DNA from: Lachnospiraceae bacterium
GTDB lineage: Bacteria; Bacillota; Clostridia; Lachnospirales; Lachnospiraceae
Assembly: GCA_009911195.1 (NCBI GenBank)
Contig: QXWV01000053.1
Span: forward strand, 42,380 to 106,379
DNA length: 64,000 bases
Direction of reading: 5' to 3'
The translations under genes and the position numbers were made by a program. This document shows positions 18,015 to 27,856 of the stretch, piece by piece. Each line of letters opens with the position of its first letter. Position 1 is the stretch's first letter. The notes below the pieces were generated by a model that did not search any database, was not told where the DNA came from, and saw only the letters and a program-made list of their open reading frames with translations.

Positions 18015-19502
18015 CTAAATATCCAGCTCATATTTTTCTATATCCATCCGCATCATACCCTCTGCAAAAAATGATATACCGTCTGCCGCCTGTTCCGTAT
18101 ATATAATAGCCGTCAAAACATGCTCTCCATCATTTACAAAGACCTCCGCACTAAACCTATCCAATATAATCCTCAGCTTTAACTTCCCGCCTTCGCTTCT
18201 CACCAAACTCCTTCTTTGGTGGATAATAGCCCTTCTCGAGCCCGAAAATTTTCTGTCAATTTTCAGGATGGAATCCTCCGGATGGAAGCTGAGGGATGTC
18301 TGGAACTGTTCGTTCTGGGCAAACCTCACAGCAAATTTCCGGTATGTATTCTGTCCATCCTCTGGCCGGAGAGTCAATTCCATGTCCACCCGCCTTCCTT
18401 TCATCCCTTCCAGGCAAACAGTTCCGGAAATCGGCACATCCCGGTAAACAATCTTATTCCTCCTTAAATTTTCCAGTTCTTTTATCGGCTTCTGATATAG
18501 CCTCCCCTCCCTCACCGACAATTCCCGCGGAAGGCTCATCTGCCCAAACCATAAAATATTCTGCGCCCTGAAATCACATGTATCCCAATTCTGCATCCAG
18601 CCTATCATGATGCGGCGTCCATCCGGCGTCAATATCGTCTGAGGGGCATAAAAGTCTATGCCATAATCAATGGATTGATTATATTGTTCCGTAAAGACAT
18701 TTCCGTCTTCATCGAAATCCCCTATCAGGCACAATGTTCCATTCCCATTGTGATATTCAAACCCCACAGGGAGCATATCCATAGGGCTGGTCAGCAAAAG
18801 CCATTTCCCGTCCAGTTTAAAAAAATCAGGGCACTCCCACATCCTGCCGAATCGGTTGCCATTTTCGATAAGTACTTTTTCATACTTCCATGCAAAGCCA
18901 TCCTGGCTGGTAAACAGCAAAATTTGTCCGCTGCCATCCGCCGCCCGGTTACCGATTACGCAGCAATAGCTTCCGTCTTCCTTCCTCCACATTTTCGGGT
19001 CCCGAAAATCATATTTGCTTCCTCCTTCCGGCAATGCATCAGAATTTATTACAGGATTTTTCCCATACTTTTCATAGTCAATGCCATCCCCTACTGCCAG
19101 ACATTGCGTCTGTATTTCCCGGGTTTCACCGTTTATAAGATGCTCCTTCACCACTCCCGTATACATCAAAAGCTGCCTGCCGTCATCCAAAGTAACGGCA
19201 CTTCCCGAAAAGCACCCATCCTTGTCATAAAGCTCATCCGGTGCCAAAGCCGCCGGAAGATATTCCCAATGCAGAAGGTCTTTGCTCACCGCATGCCCCC
19301 AATGCATAGGCCCCCAATGGGAATCATAGGGATGGTACTGATAAAACATATGATACTTCCCATCATAATAGGAAAAACCATTTGGGTCATTCATCCATCC
19401 TGTCCGCGCCGACAGGTGAAATGCCGGCCGCTCCTGCGTGGATATCATTTTTTCCATATTTTCTTCGTACTTCCGTGCATCCCGTAATACCTGGCTATTC
19501 AT
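18015..19502 (-). CDS. Glycoside hydrolase family 32 (sucrose-6-phosphate hydrolase / fructosidase)
   Basis: A 495-residue GH32 enzyme: WMNDPNG (nucleophile Asp about 39), FRDPKMW, and WECPDFF (acid/base Glu about 223) are all present, followed by the C-terminal beta-sandwich (ILDRFSAEVFVNDGEHVLT). No signal peptide, so it acts inside the cell on imported sucrose, sucrose phosphate or short fructo-oligosaccharides. Start at 19502 is chosen because GGAGG lies 11 bases upstream; an earlier ATG at 19520 overlaps the ribosome site. Last gene of the third importer/two-component cluster. Its stop lies in the target duplication of the MITE-like element. Confidence 0.92.
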   Translation of the reverse strand: MNSQVLRDARKYEENMEKMISTQERPAFHLSARTGWMNDPNGFSYYDGKYHMFYQYHPYDSHWGPMHWGHAVSKDLLHWEYLPAALAPDELYDKDGCFSGSAVTLDDGRQLLMYTGVVKEHLINGETREIQTQCLAVGDGIDYEKYGKNPVINSDALPEGGSKYDFRDPKMWRKEDGSYCCVIGNRAADGSGQILLFTSQDGFAWKYEKVLIENGNRFGRMWECPDFFKLDGKWLLLTSPMDMLPVGFEYHNGNGTLCLIGDFDEDGNVFTEQYNQSIDYGIDFYAPQTILTPDGRRIMIGWMQNWDTCDFRAQNILWFGQMSLPRELSVREGRLYQKPIKELENLRRNKIVYRDVPISGTVCLEGMKGRRVDMELTLRPEDGQNTYRKFAVRFAQNEQFQTSLSFHPEDSILKIDRKFSGSRRAIIHQRRSLVRSEGGKLKLRIILDRFSAEVFVNDGEHVLTAIIYTEQAADGISFFAEGMMRMDIEKYELDI

Positions 19503-19606
19503 GTTCACATTAACCTCCATATCGCTTCCTTACAGCAGCTCAAATAAAAACAAAAATATCTGAACCACAGCCTGTATAATCTGAGACATACGCTCATATC
19601 TAACTT

Positions 19607-21118
19607 TTAATTTTTCTTTCCCCTATATTCTTCCGGCGTAACCCCATATAACTTTTTAAAATATTGTATAAACCGGGAAACATCATTATATCCCGAAAGC
19701 ATAGCCACATCGCTGATTTTCAGCCAGTCGCTTTCCAGCAGTTCTTTTGCTTTCCTCATGCGGAATTCCATTAAATAACTGGAAAACGTCTGCCCTGTTT
19801 CATTTTTAAAAAGCCTGCTCAAATAACTGCTGTTCATAAAGTATTTATGCTCTGCCAATTCCCCAATGGAAATGTTGTTCTGATAATTTTGTGCAACATA
19901 CGCTAAAATTTCCGTTACAATATAATGGTACTTTTTCCCTTCCTGCTCCTCGCACATTGTCCTTACAATATTCAGCACATAGTCCTCCACCTCGGAAAGC
20001 GTATGATAGCGGTATAAATCTGTACGGTAAGAAAAAAGCATATACCCGGGATTCCCATTATCCGCATGGCCGCCAATCCTGCAAAAAAGCCTGTAAAGAA
20101 GATTGAAAATACCGCTGATTGTCACATATAGGGTATATGCATTATTACAGCTTTCCATCAGTTCCTTCGTGATTTTCTCCGCCTGCCAGCACCGCCTGTC
20201 TACAATGGCTTCTTCCAGCATTTGTTCCTTCTCTTTACCAAGCAGATTTTCCGGCTTAAAATCAGCCGCAAACTCAAACACCTTCTTCCAGCCTTCCACC
20301 AGCCTTTGGTTTATTGCATATACCGCTTCCTGGTAGGCTTTAGAACAATGCTCTATTTGCGTATAGCCCAAACTCACCCCCACAGTCAATTCTCCGAGCC
20401 CCAAAATATCTGCATGCAGGACAAAACTTTTCAGGCTTCCAATAATTTCTTCCTTTTCCCCAAAAAGAATTAGCACATTCTCTTCAAACCGGTTAAAGTA
20501 AAACCATTCCCCCTGGAACTGCTGCCCAAGTTTCTGCAAAAGCCTTTCTGCCTCCTGGGTTTCCGACCATCCCCCCTCACCTCTGCCCTGTATGACGGCA
20601 AGGCGGAAAACCTTCCCTTGGTTCTTCCGAAAGGATGGCTCCAAAAACATTTTTCTCCAACCCTCATGGGCTGAAATTTCCTCTATACTCAGAAATTTCA
20701 GCGTCCTCTTTATCATCATCTTCTGCATCTTCTCTTCATATTTCTTTTGCCCTCTGCTGATTTTTTCCAATGCTTCCCTCAATTCTTCCTTCTGCACCGG
20801 TTTTACCAGATAATTGCTTACTCCAAAGCTAATCGCTTTCCTTGCATATTCAAATTCATTATATCCCGACACAATGATAACTTCTATCTGTGATTCTTGT
20901 TCAAATAAATACTGAGCCAGATGCAGCCCATCCATCTCCGGCATTTTTACATCCGTCAGCACCACATCTACTTCATCCGGATGTTCTTCCAGATATTCCA
21001 GTACCTGTATACCATTCTCAAAATCGCCCATAATCTCTGCCTCCGGGCTTGCCTGAAGCACTTTTTTGGCCATGGCTTTCCGGGCATAGTATTCATCGTC
21101 TGCAATTAGAATCCTCAA
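19607..21118 (-). CDS. Response regulator, YesN type with AraC-family DNA-binding domain
   Basis: About 503 residues: receiver domain (ADDE, phospho-acceptor Asp56 in VLTDVKMP, VKP), a long central region, and a C-terminal AraC domain (YLSRLFKNETGQTFSSYL ... VSRFIQYFKKLYGVTPEEYRGKK). No ATG fits the receiver start; a TTG at 21118 lies 7 bases after GAGGAGG and gives LRILIADDE, so TTG is the probable start. It follows the kinase closely and should control the fructan/sucrose importer and GH32. Confidence 0.9.
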   Translation of the reverse strand: MRILIADDEYYARKAMAKKVLQASPEAEIMGDFENGIQVLEYLEEHPDEVDVVLTDVKMPEMDGLHLAQYLFEQESQIEVIIVSGYNEFEYARKAISFGVSNYLVKPVQKEELREALEKISRGQKKYEEKMQKMMIKRTLKFLSIEEISAHEGWRKMFLEPSFRKNQGKVFRLAVIQGRGEGGWSETQEAERLLQKLGQQFQGEWFYFNRFEENVLILFGEKEEIIGSLKSFVLHADILGLGELTVGVSLGYTQIEHCSKAYQEAVYAINQRLVEGWKKVFEFAADFKPENLLGKEKEQMLEEAIVDRRCWQAEKITKELMESCNNAYTLYVTISGIFNLLYRLFCRIGGHADNGNPGYMLFSYRTDLYRYHTLSEVEDYVLNIVRTMCEEQEGKKYHYIVTEILAYVAQNYQNNISIGELAEHKYFMNSSYLSRLFKNETGQTFSSYLMEFRMRKAKELLESDWLKISDVAMLSGYNDVSRFIQYFKKLYGVTPEEYRGKKN

Positions 21119-21153
21119 AGTTTTTCCTCCTCTTTTTCCTGCCCCGTCACAGT

Positions 21154-22983
21154 TCAAACTTTTTCCCGGTTTTCCTGTCTTTCCATTTTATGTATCCTTA
21201 TTTGAATTTCCGTATATTTTCCCTCCTCGCTCCTTATCTGTATCCCGCATTCTTTGCCATATAGATTCTTAATTCTCGCATTTACATTCCTGAGCCCTAT
21301 CCCCTTATCCACATTGTTTACCAGTGTTCCTGTATCCGTCCTGGCCAATTCCCTGTTCAATGCTTCCACTTGCCCTTCTTTCATCCCCACACCGTTATCC
21401 CTCAGCCGGAATATAATATCCCCCTTATCCTCCTGTGCAGTCAGGCTGATTATATTAACCTCTTTCATTTTCCCAAATGCATGCTGGAGAGAATTCTCCG
21501 CCAATGGCTGAAGCAGGAATTTGAGCATCTTCCTGTCCTCCACCCCTGGCGCAATCCTGTATTCAAATTGGTATTTACCCGGAAAACGTATCGCCTGGAT
21601 TTCCAGATAATTTTTTACATGCAGGACTTCTTTTCTCACCGGCACAATGTCATCCCCCTTAATGTTGTACTGGAACATGCCCGACAGGTTATCCGCAATC
21701 TTTACTATTTCCTCAATGTCCGACAATGCGGCAATCGAGCTGATTGTATTTAATGTATTATAGAGGAAATGGGGATTAATCTGGAACTGCAGCATTTTTA
21801 GTTCTGTCTGTTTCTGGTTAATCTGATAAATATATATTTTTTCAATGCTGTCATTAATCCGCTTCCCCATTTCGTTGTAGCTTTTAAAAAGCAGTCCCAT
21901 CTCATCCTGCCAACCGTATTTTTCCTGCTCCAGCAAATTCACCTTTCCCTTGTCTACCTCCCCCATGGCCTTTGCCAGAACCATAACCGGGCGGCTAATC
22001 TGCCCTGCCAGGTAAACCCCCAGAAAAACGGCGGTAATCAGCAGCATAATCATCGCACTGAAAATCCCCACCATATTCTTCCAACTCAACGCATAAATAT
22101 CCGACAAAGGCATCCATGCCACAATCTGCCAGTCCGTTGTATCATTCCGCACACTGGCTGCCAGACATTTTTTCCCCCGCATGGTAAATTCCCCGGCCTT
22201 TGTTCCATTGCTTTTCAGAAATTCCTTGATTCCCTCTCTTTCCGAGTCATCCATCTGTTCCCAGAACCCTTCTTCCAAACCTTCGGAGTCATAAATCACT
22301 TCCTGGTTTCCGTCAAAAATCAACAGCTTGGTTCGGGAAGTTTTCGATTCTGCCAGACGGTCCAGCATCTGCCGGATATTTGAAAAATTCAAATCAATAT
22401 ATAAAGTTCCTATATAATTTTCCTGATTGATATCATACATTTTGCTGATACTGGTTACCATTTCAAAAGGCAGTAAATATATTTCTTCCTGGTAAATCCC
22501 TGTATAATATACTTTGTTTTTATCTGTCCAGTCCTGCGCTTTATCAATTTCTTTCATCTTCTCCAGATATGCATCATTGTTTGTCTGGACATTAGAATAC
22601 ACATCTCCATATTCGTTCACGATTGTCGCCCGCACAACATACTGGTTCATATTTGTCATATGATTTAATGCCCGCTCAATATAATCATTTTCATCCAGCA
22701 GCTCCTCCATAGATTTCTCCTTCATGGAGCGGCGAAGCATATGTTTAATCTTATCATCAATAAAATGAAGAAAACGGATTCTGTCCATATTGGACACAAT
22801 CACGTCCGTACTCATACTTACCTGTTCTCCAAACTGATACATATAACTGTAATTTTCTTTTTTGGCACTTTCCATGCTTTTTAGAATGTATATCGCTATC
22901 AAAAGACAGGAAATGCCGATGAACAGGATATAAGAACTGAGTATCTTTTTTTTAAAAGACATTTTCTTAATATAATCCAGCAT
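21154..22983 (-). CDS. Two-component sensor histidine kinase, YesM type
   Basis: About 609 residues: transmembrane helix near residues 15-35, long extracellular sensor, second helix near 300-325, HAMP, His_kinase motif (QINPHFLYNTLNTIS) and HATPase domain (PLAENSLQHAF, LRDNGVGM, GIGLRNV). The second of two close ATGs (22983) is preferred because GGGAG lies 6 bases upstream. Encoded between the importer permeases and its cognate regulator. Confidence 0.92.
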   Translation of the reverse strand: MLDYIKKMSFKKKILSSYILFIGISCLLIAIYILKSMESAKKENYSYMYQFGEQVSMSTDVIVSNMDRIRFLHFIDDKIKHMLRRSMKEKSMEELLDENDYIERALNHMTNMNQYVVRATIVNEYGDVYSNVQTNNDAYLEKMKEIDKAQDWTDKNKVYYTGIYQEEIYLLPFEMVTSISKMYDINQENYIGTLYIDLNFSNIRQMLDRLAESKTSRTKLLIFDGNQEVIYDSEGLEEGFWEQMDDSEREGIKEFLKSNGTKAGEFTMRGKKCLAASVRNDTTDWQIVAWMPLSDIYALSWKNMVGIFSAMIMLLITAVFLGVYLAGQISRPVMVLAKAMGEVDKGKVNLLEQEKYGWQDEMGLLFKSYNEMGKRINDSIEKIYIYQINQKQTELKMLQFQINPHFLYNTLNTISSIAALSDIEEIVKIADNLSGMFQYNIKGDDIVPVRKEVLHVKNYLEIQAIRFPGKYQFEYRIAPGVEDRKMLKFLLQPLAENSLQHAFGKMKEVNIISLTAQEDKGDIIFRLRDNGVGMKEGQVEALNRELARTDTGTLVNNVDKGIGLRNVNARIKNLYGKECGIQIRSEEGKYTEIQIRIHKMERQENREKV

Positions 22984-23070
22984 CGGCATCTCCCTATCTA
23001 TTTGTATTGTATTTCATTTGTTCTTTCAGTCTTCTGCCTCTGTGTCCCCTTCAGAATACTGCAGGCTCTA

Positions 23071-23909
23071 TTATGATTTTACAGCCCCTGCCGTCAGTCC
23101 TTCCACAATATTCTTCTGTGCCAGGATATATGCAATCAAACCGGTACCATAGCAATCAGGTAAGACGCAAACGCCATATTATAATCGAAGGAATACTGTG
23201 ATTTAAAATTGTACTGGAACAACGGCAATGTCCAAGTATCCGGAAGCTTATTCAATATCATCAAAGGCATCTGGAAATCATTCCACACCCATAACGCATT
23301 CAATACAAGAACAGTAGATGTCATAGGCTTTAATAAAGGCAGGACCACTTTCACGTATGCCTGGATTGTTGTGCAACCGTCAATATAAGCCGCTTCTTCC
23401 AAATCTACCGGCACATTCTGAATATAGTTTACCAGAAGGAAGACCCCTTGCATAGCCGCATATGTTACATGAAGCAAAATCAGCCCAAATTTGTTTGACA
23501 TCCCCAAGCCTCCCATAAACTGCACCAAGGGAACCATAATAACCTGGAAAGGCACAAACATCCCTAAAACAATGAATCCAAAAATAAATTTATAATATAC
23601 ATGCCTCTTCATATTACGGGCGATTGCATAGGAAATCATTGTTACCAGAACATAAATTAAAATCAAAGAGCTTACTGTAACCACTACCGAATTCATAAAA
23701 TATTTAAAATATCCGGCCTTTGCAAATACTGTTTTAAAATTTTCCAAGTATAAGCTTTTCGGGAAGGAAAAGAAATTCTGTGCCGACTCCTGTGGTGTCT
23801 TAAATGCCGTAATCAAGGTTACGTAAAACGGGAGAAGGATTATAATGGCCCCTGCTGCCGCTATCAGGTAAGACACTGCCCTGCTCGCTATATGTCTGCT
23901 TTTCGCCAT
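23071..23909 (-). pseudogene. Carbohydrate ABC permease, MalG type, frameshifted near the 3' end
   Basis: The reading frame encodes a normal MalG-class permease (EAA loop EEAAYIDGCTTIQAYVKVVLPLLKP) up to SYLIAMVPV, then stops at 23136. Adding one base at about 23138-23141 restores LIAYILAQKNIVEGLTAGAVKS and a stop at 23071, the expected last helix and tail. The change is a missing base in a short A run (plus strand caaacc), so it may be a sequencing error or a recent mutation. As written, the protein lacks its last 22 residues. Start ATG at 23909 overlaps the preceding permease stop by a GTG/ATG cluster. Confidence 0.8.
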
Positions 23910-23910
23910 A

Positions 23911-24792
23911 TCAATCACCCACTTTCCTGCTGTTGGACATACGCATGGTCACTATCGATACCAATGCAATAATAACAAATAAAATCATGGATTCTGCTAC
24001 GGAATATCCGAATTTGCCTTCCTGCATCGCGTGATTATAAATCAATATCCCCACCGACTCCGTAGACTGCATCGGTCCGCCGTCCGTCATTGCCTTAATA
24101 TAATCAAAGGTAGTCAACCCGCCTTTTACACATGTAACAATCACCATATTCAATACCGGAATCAGATACGGAATCGTAATACATTTAAATTTTTCCCAGG
24201 CTGTCGCCCCATCAATTGAAGCCGCCTCGTATAAGTCTACCGGCACACTTTGAAGCCCTGCAATCAACAGCACAATCGGAGTTGCACACCCTTGCCACAG
24301 ATTGACAATAAGAATTGCGTACATTGCCAGCTTCGGGCTTCCCAGCCAACTGGACTGGAAAAGCCCCCAGCCTGTAGCTTCTCCAATCGCCGGAATCATC
24401 CGATAAAATAATTCATTCCATATCAAGCCTACCGTTACCAAGCTCAAAATAGCGGGGAGGAAGTAAATTGAGCGGAAAAAACCTCTCGCTTTGATTTTCT
24501 GGTTTAAAACCACAGCAACAATCAATGATATGACTACTGTTGCCACAGTCAACAAAAAAGTATACTTAAAATTAAACACCAGCGCATTCCTGAAACGCTC
24601 ATCCTGAAAAATTTTTATGTAGTTTTGGACTCCAATAAAATTGTAGTCGGCGCTTGTTCCCGACCAGTCCGTAAAGCTGTTTTTCATCCCCATTAGCAAC
24701 GGCACTATAAAAAACACGCAATACATAATGAGAATCGGAAGCGTAAACAGAAATAGCACCTGGTTTCTTTGCACTAATTTTGTCTTCTTCAT
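23911..24792 (-). CDS. Carbohydrate ABC transporter permease, MalF/UgpA type
   Basis: About 293 residues with six predicted membrane helices and the EAA loop YEAASIDGATAWEKFKCITIPYLIP. Start at 24792 is preferred over 24804 because GGAG lies 6 bases before it. It pairs with the frameshifted MalG-type gene that begins where it stops, and follows the binding-protein gene by 39 bases. Confidence 0.9.
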   Translation of the reverse strand: MKKTKLVQRNQVLFLFTLPILIMYCVFFIVPLLMGMKNSFTDWSGTSADYNFIGVQNYIKIFQDERFRNALVFNFKYTFLLTVATVVISLIVAVVLNQKIKARGFFRSIYFLPAILSLVTVGLIWNELFYRMIPAIGEATGWGLFQSSWLGSPKLAMYAILIVNLWQGCATPIVLLIAGLQSVPVDLYEAASIDGATAWEKFKCITIPYLIPVLNMVIVTCVKGGLTTFDYIKAMTDGGPMQSTESVGILIYNHAMQEGKFGYSVAESMILFVIIALVSIVTMRMSNSRKVGD

Positions 24793-24831
24793 TTTTTTCT
24801 CCATTCCTCTGCGGCTTTATATTATCTACAA

Positions 24832-26130
24832 TTACTCACCACCATATAACTCCAGAAATTCATCTTTATTTTCTGCAAATACCTCTGACAGCTTAGTCAG
24901 GAAAGAGTTTACGTCCTCCCCGCCTTCCGGCACTATCACCTTTTGAATTGTATTCTGCCTTTCATCGGATACAGCCTTTGGCAGCGCTGTAGCCTGCAAA
25001 GCACCATTTCCGCCCGCTACCAAATCCACGATTTCCTGCGCATCCGGAATATTGGCGTTCACATCCTTCATACAAGGAAGAGAGTAATCATTATCCACAT
25101 ACAGTTGCACCATTTCTTTGGAAGCTGCGAATTCCACAAATTTCTTTGCGGCATCCGCATTGGCACATTTTGCCGAAATGGCCAGGTTTACATCTATCCC
25201 CATGCTTACCTTTGTATCTCCGCTATTGCTGGGGAAAGAGAACATCCCAATATTCATCTCGGGATTAGCCTTTTTAATAGACGGCAGCGCCCAGATTCCT
25301 TGCATGAACATACATGATTTTCCGGTAGCAAAATCGCTGATGGCCTGGTCATAGCCAAGCGCTAAAGTATCCCCCTGCCCGTACTGGCGTATATCAATCA
25401 CTTTCTGCAATGTTTCTACAAACAAGGCATCATCCTGGAAAGTAGTCGCCCCATTTGCAATATCCATATAAACCGGTTTTCTGTCCCCTCTGGCCGAGCC
25501 GTCGATATTGTCTTCCCAGCACTGCACCAATGTCCAGGAGTCCTTATCCGGGAAAAGGAAAGGCGTTTCCCCATCCGCCTGCATTTTTTGTGCCAGCGCT
25601 ATCAATTCATCATATGTTTTAGGCACTGTGTAGCCTTTTTCTTCAAATTTATCTTTGTTATAGTAAACCCCGCTGAAATTCGCCGAAATAGGAACCACGT
25701 AATTTTTCCCTTTGAACTTAATCGCTTCCTGATAATTGTCCACCACCTGATTCAGGCACTCCATCCCTGTTAAATCCAGGAAATGCCCTTCCTTCATAAA
25801 CTGCATTGTATTGGAGTCCTGCATACCGCCTACCTGGATAATATCCGGCAAATCCCCTGTAGCAGCACGAGACATTAATACGCTGGTGGAATCAGGAACA
25901 ATATTCTGGGTCACTACGATTTCATCCTGGCTGGCATTGAATTCGGCAATAATCTTGTCAAAGGTATCCGCCGCCTCCCTCTTCTGAGTAAAAAATTCCA
26001 GTTCAATTTTCCCCGAATTCCCTTCAGCGCTTTCTCCCCCTTGGCCTCCTCCCGAGCTGCCGCACCCTGCAAGCAACCCTGTTGCCAATATTGCACTTAT
26101 CAGCAAAGCCGTTACTTTTTTTGCTCTCAT
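24832..26130 (-). CDS. Carbohydrate ABC transporter solute-binding lipoprotein
   Basis: A 432-residue extracellular family 1 binding protein. Signal peptide ends at LAGC (Cys23) with a Gly/Ser linker, then LEFFTQKREAADTFDKIIAEFN and later FMQGIWALPSIKKANPEMNIGMF. First gene of the operon that continues with permeases, kinase, regulator and GH32, so a fructose-containing oligosaccharide is the probable ligand (inference). AGGAGG precedes the ATG. Confidence 0.92.
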   Translation of the reverse strand: MRAKKVTALLISAILATGLLAGCGSSGGGQGGESAEGNSGKIELEFFTQKREAADTFDKIIAEFNASQDEIVVTQNIVPDSTSVLMSRAATGDLPDIIQVGGMQDSNTMQFMKEGHFLDLTGMECLNQVVDNYQEAIKFKGKNYVVPISANFSGVYYNKDKFEEKGYTVPKTYDELIALAQKMQADGETPFLFPDKDSWTLVQCWEDNIDGSARGDRKPVYMDIANGATTFQDDALFVETLQKVIDIRQYGQGDTLALGYDQAISDFATGKSCMFMQGIWALPSIKKANPEMNIGMFSFPSNSGDTKVSMGIDVNLAISAKCANADAAKKFVEFAASKEMVQLYVDNDYSLPCMKDVNANIPDAQEIVDLVAGGNGALQATALPKAVSDERQNTIQKVIVPEGGEDVNSFLTKLSEVFAENKDEFLELYGGE

Positions 26131-26167
26131 TGTTCTTTCCTCCTTGTTTTTCGCATTTAGTAATTAA

Positions 26168-26264
26168 ATTATAAAAAAAAGACGCAGTTTCGTATATGCG
26201 CCTTTCTACTTTTTCATATGCAGGTTTTTACAAATGCGGATGAGGATATGCAGATTTTTACAAA
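26168..26264 (-). promoter_or_regulatory. Promoter region with direct-repeat operator of the GH32 importer operon
   Basis: TATAAT (minus strand) lies at 26168-26173, 37 bases before the binding-protein ATG, with no recognisable -35. Two 19-bp direct repeats (plus strand ATATGCAGRTTTTTACAAA, one mismatch) lie at 26216-26234 and 26246-26264, 30 bp apart, about 55 and 85 bases upstream of the expected start point. The spacing fits an AraC-type activator dimer, probably the regulator at 19607-21118. Confidence 0.5.
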
Positions 26265-26265
26265 C

Positions 26266-26583
26266 CTATTTTTTGCAACCATTTTTTCTGGACAAAATCT
26301 GCTTCGCAAAATTATAAAGTTCCTGGCTTACCTCCTCGTACAGCCGAACATCCTCCACCAAATCTTCCCTGAAATCCGGATGAGCTACTTCTATCAATGC
26401 CTGGGCGCATTTTCACAGCGTCTTTCCCCACAAATGAACAATACCGCGCCCTGTCATAACATAATCCACATTAATTCTTGAAATGGTAACTGCCACACCT
26501 TCATCAAGAAAAGGAACTATCTTGGACATCTTACCTTTTCCTGCCATAGAGCCAATTGCGTTAACCATCCATCCTATTTTCAA
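26266..26583 (-). pseudogene. Acetyl-CoA hydrolase/CoA-transferase C-terminal remnant
   Basis: The minus frame reads MVNAIGSMAGKGKMSKIVP, then a block ending ISRINVDYVMTGRGIVHLWGKTL, an in-frame TGA at 26413-26415, then ALIEVAHPDFREDLVEDVRLYEE up to a TAG at 26266. This is the C-terminal end of the acetyl-CoA hydrolase / butyryl-CoA:acetate CoA-transferase family (about 100 of some 430-450 residues). The N-terminal part is gone. It starts 21 bases after the alcohol dehydrogenase stop; a TTG at 26583 follows AGGAG by chance or relic. Confidence 0.75.
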
Positions 26584-26604
26584 GATATCTCCTCTGCTTT
26601 ATCG

Positions 26605-27681
26605 TCAAAACTTAATAGCCACTTTAAAATCCCCATATTTCCCAGTAGCATACTCAAAGGCATTTTCCCATTCTTCAATGGGGAACACCCTGGATACCAC
26701 TCCATCGGTCTTCAAATTACCGTTTCCAATATTTTCTATCACAAAAGGGTAACAATAAGGGCTTAAATGAGACCCTAAAATATCCAGTTCTTTCCTGTCA
26801 CCGATGATGGACCAGTCAACAGTGGTCGGCTCGCCAAATACACTGAACTCCACAAACCTCCCCAGCTTGCGAATCATGCTTAATCCCTGCTGCACACTGG
26901 AAGGATGGCCGGTTGCTTCGATATAAATATCACATCCATATCCGTCCGTCATCTCCATTACTTTCCCAATCACATCCTCTTTTCCGGGATTCATAACCAG
27001 GTCAGCCCCGAACTCTTTCGCTTTCTCCAAACGGTTATCCACCATATCCAGCACAATCAGTTTGGCCGGGTTCTGCATCCTGGCATAAGTTACCATGCCC
27101 AGGCCCAATGTACCTGCCCCTGAAATTACCACAATATCTTCATTCCGTATCTGTGCCCTATCCACAGCGTGTTTGGAACAGCCATAGGGTTCGATTAGCA
27201 GCGCTTCCTCCAATGTCATATCCTCCGGCACGCAAGAAATCACCGCGGTCTTGGGATAACGCACATATTCGGCCATTCCTCCATTATTTCCTTTTTGGAA
27301 ACCGAAAATAGCGTGAGGCTGGCACATCCAGTAACGCCCGCTCTTACAGAAACGGCATTCCCCACAGGGGACAATCTGGTCAGCCGTAATCCTTTGGCCA
27401 ATTTCAAACCCCTTTACATTTTCCCCCATCTCTACGATATGCCCTACAAATTCATGGCCAGGTATAAAAGGAGGCTCTACCCATGCAGGCTGCACCTCAT
27501 CCCCCCAGAACATGGCCGCCCCATGGTTGCATTTCAAATCCCCGGCACAAACCCCACAGCCTTCCGTCTTAATAATAATATCATCCGGCCCGCATTTCGG
27601 TGTGGGATAATTCAGTTCCAGCTTGTAATCCCCTTTCCCATATGCCACTAACGCTTTCATTGTTTCCGGTACATTTCCCAT
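26605..27681 (-). CDS. Zinc-dependent medium-chain alcohol/polyol dehydrogenase
   Basis: A 358-residue MDR-family enzyme. GCGVCAGDLKCNHG holds the catalytic zinc Cys, GHEFVGHIVEMG the His/Glu, and CGECRFCKSGRYWMC the four structural-zinc Cys. GAGTLGLG is the NAD(P)-binding Rossmann loop. The MFWGDEVQPAWVEPPFIPGHEF segment resembles erythritol/L-threitol-type dehydrogenases, but the substrate is inferred only. ATG at 27681 is preferred because AGGAGG lies 8 bases upstream. Neighbouring ROK regulator may control it. Confidence 0.85.
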   Translation of the reverse strand: MGNVPETMKALVAYGKGDYKLELNYPTPKCGPDDIIIKTEGCGVCAGDLKCNHGAAMFWGDEVQPAWVEPPFIPGHEFVGHIVEMGENVKGFEIGQRITADQIVPCGECRFCKSGRYWMCQPHAIFGFQKGNNGGMAEYVRYPKTAVISCVPEDMTLEEALLIEPYGCSKHAVDRAQIRNEDIVVISGAGTLGLGMVTYARMQNPAKLIVLDMVDNRLEKAKEFGADLVMNPGKEDVIGKVMEMTDGYGCDIYIEATGHPSSVQQGLSMIRKLGRFVEFSVFGEPTTVDWSIIGDRKELDILGSHLSPYCYPFVIENIGNGNLKTDGVVSRVFPIEEWENAFEYATGKYGDFKVAIKF

Positions 27682-27856
27682 AGTCATGCCCTCCTCTTTT
27701 CTATTTTAATTGTATATTCACTGCTGCTTATGAGATATTTTGTCATCCTGTTTTGTTAATCAGTTTTGCATATCTGTATTATATATCCGTTTGGCATTCC
27801 TGTCAATAAGGAGAGTTAAAAAGTTGGTTCACCTATAAAAATTTCACAACAAAATA

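Noticed and set aside
18675..19487. Open frame of 270 codons on the plus strand
   Set aside because: Antisense shadow of the GH32 gene, which has all its catalytic motifs.
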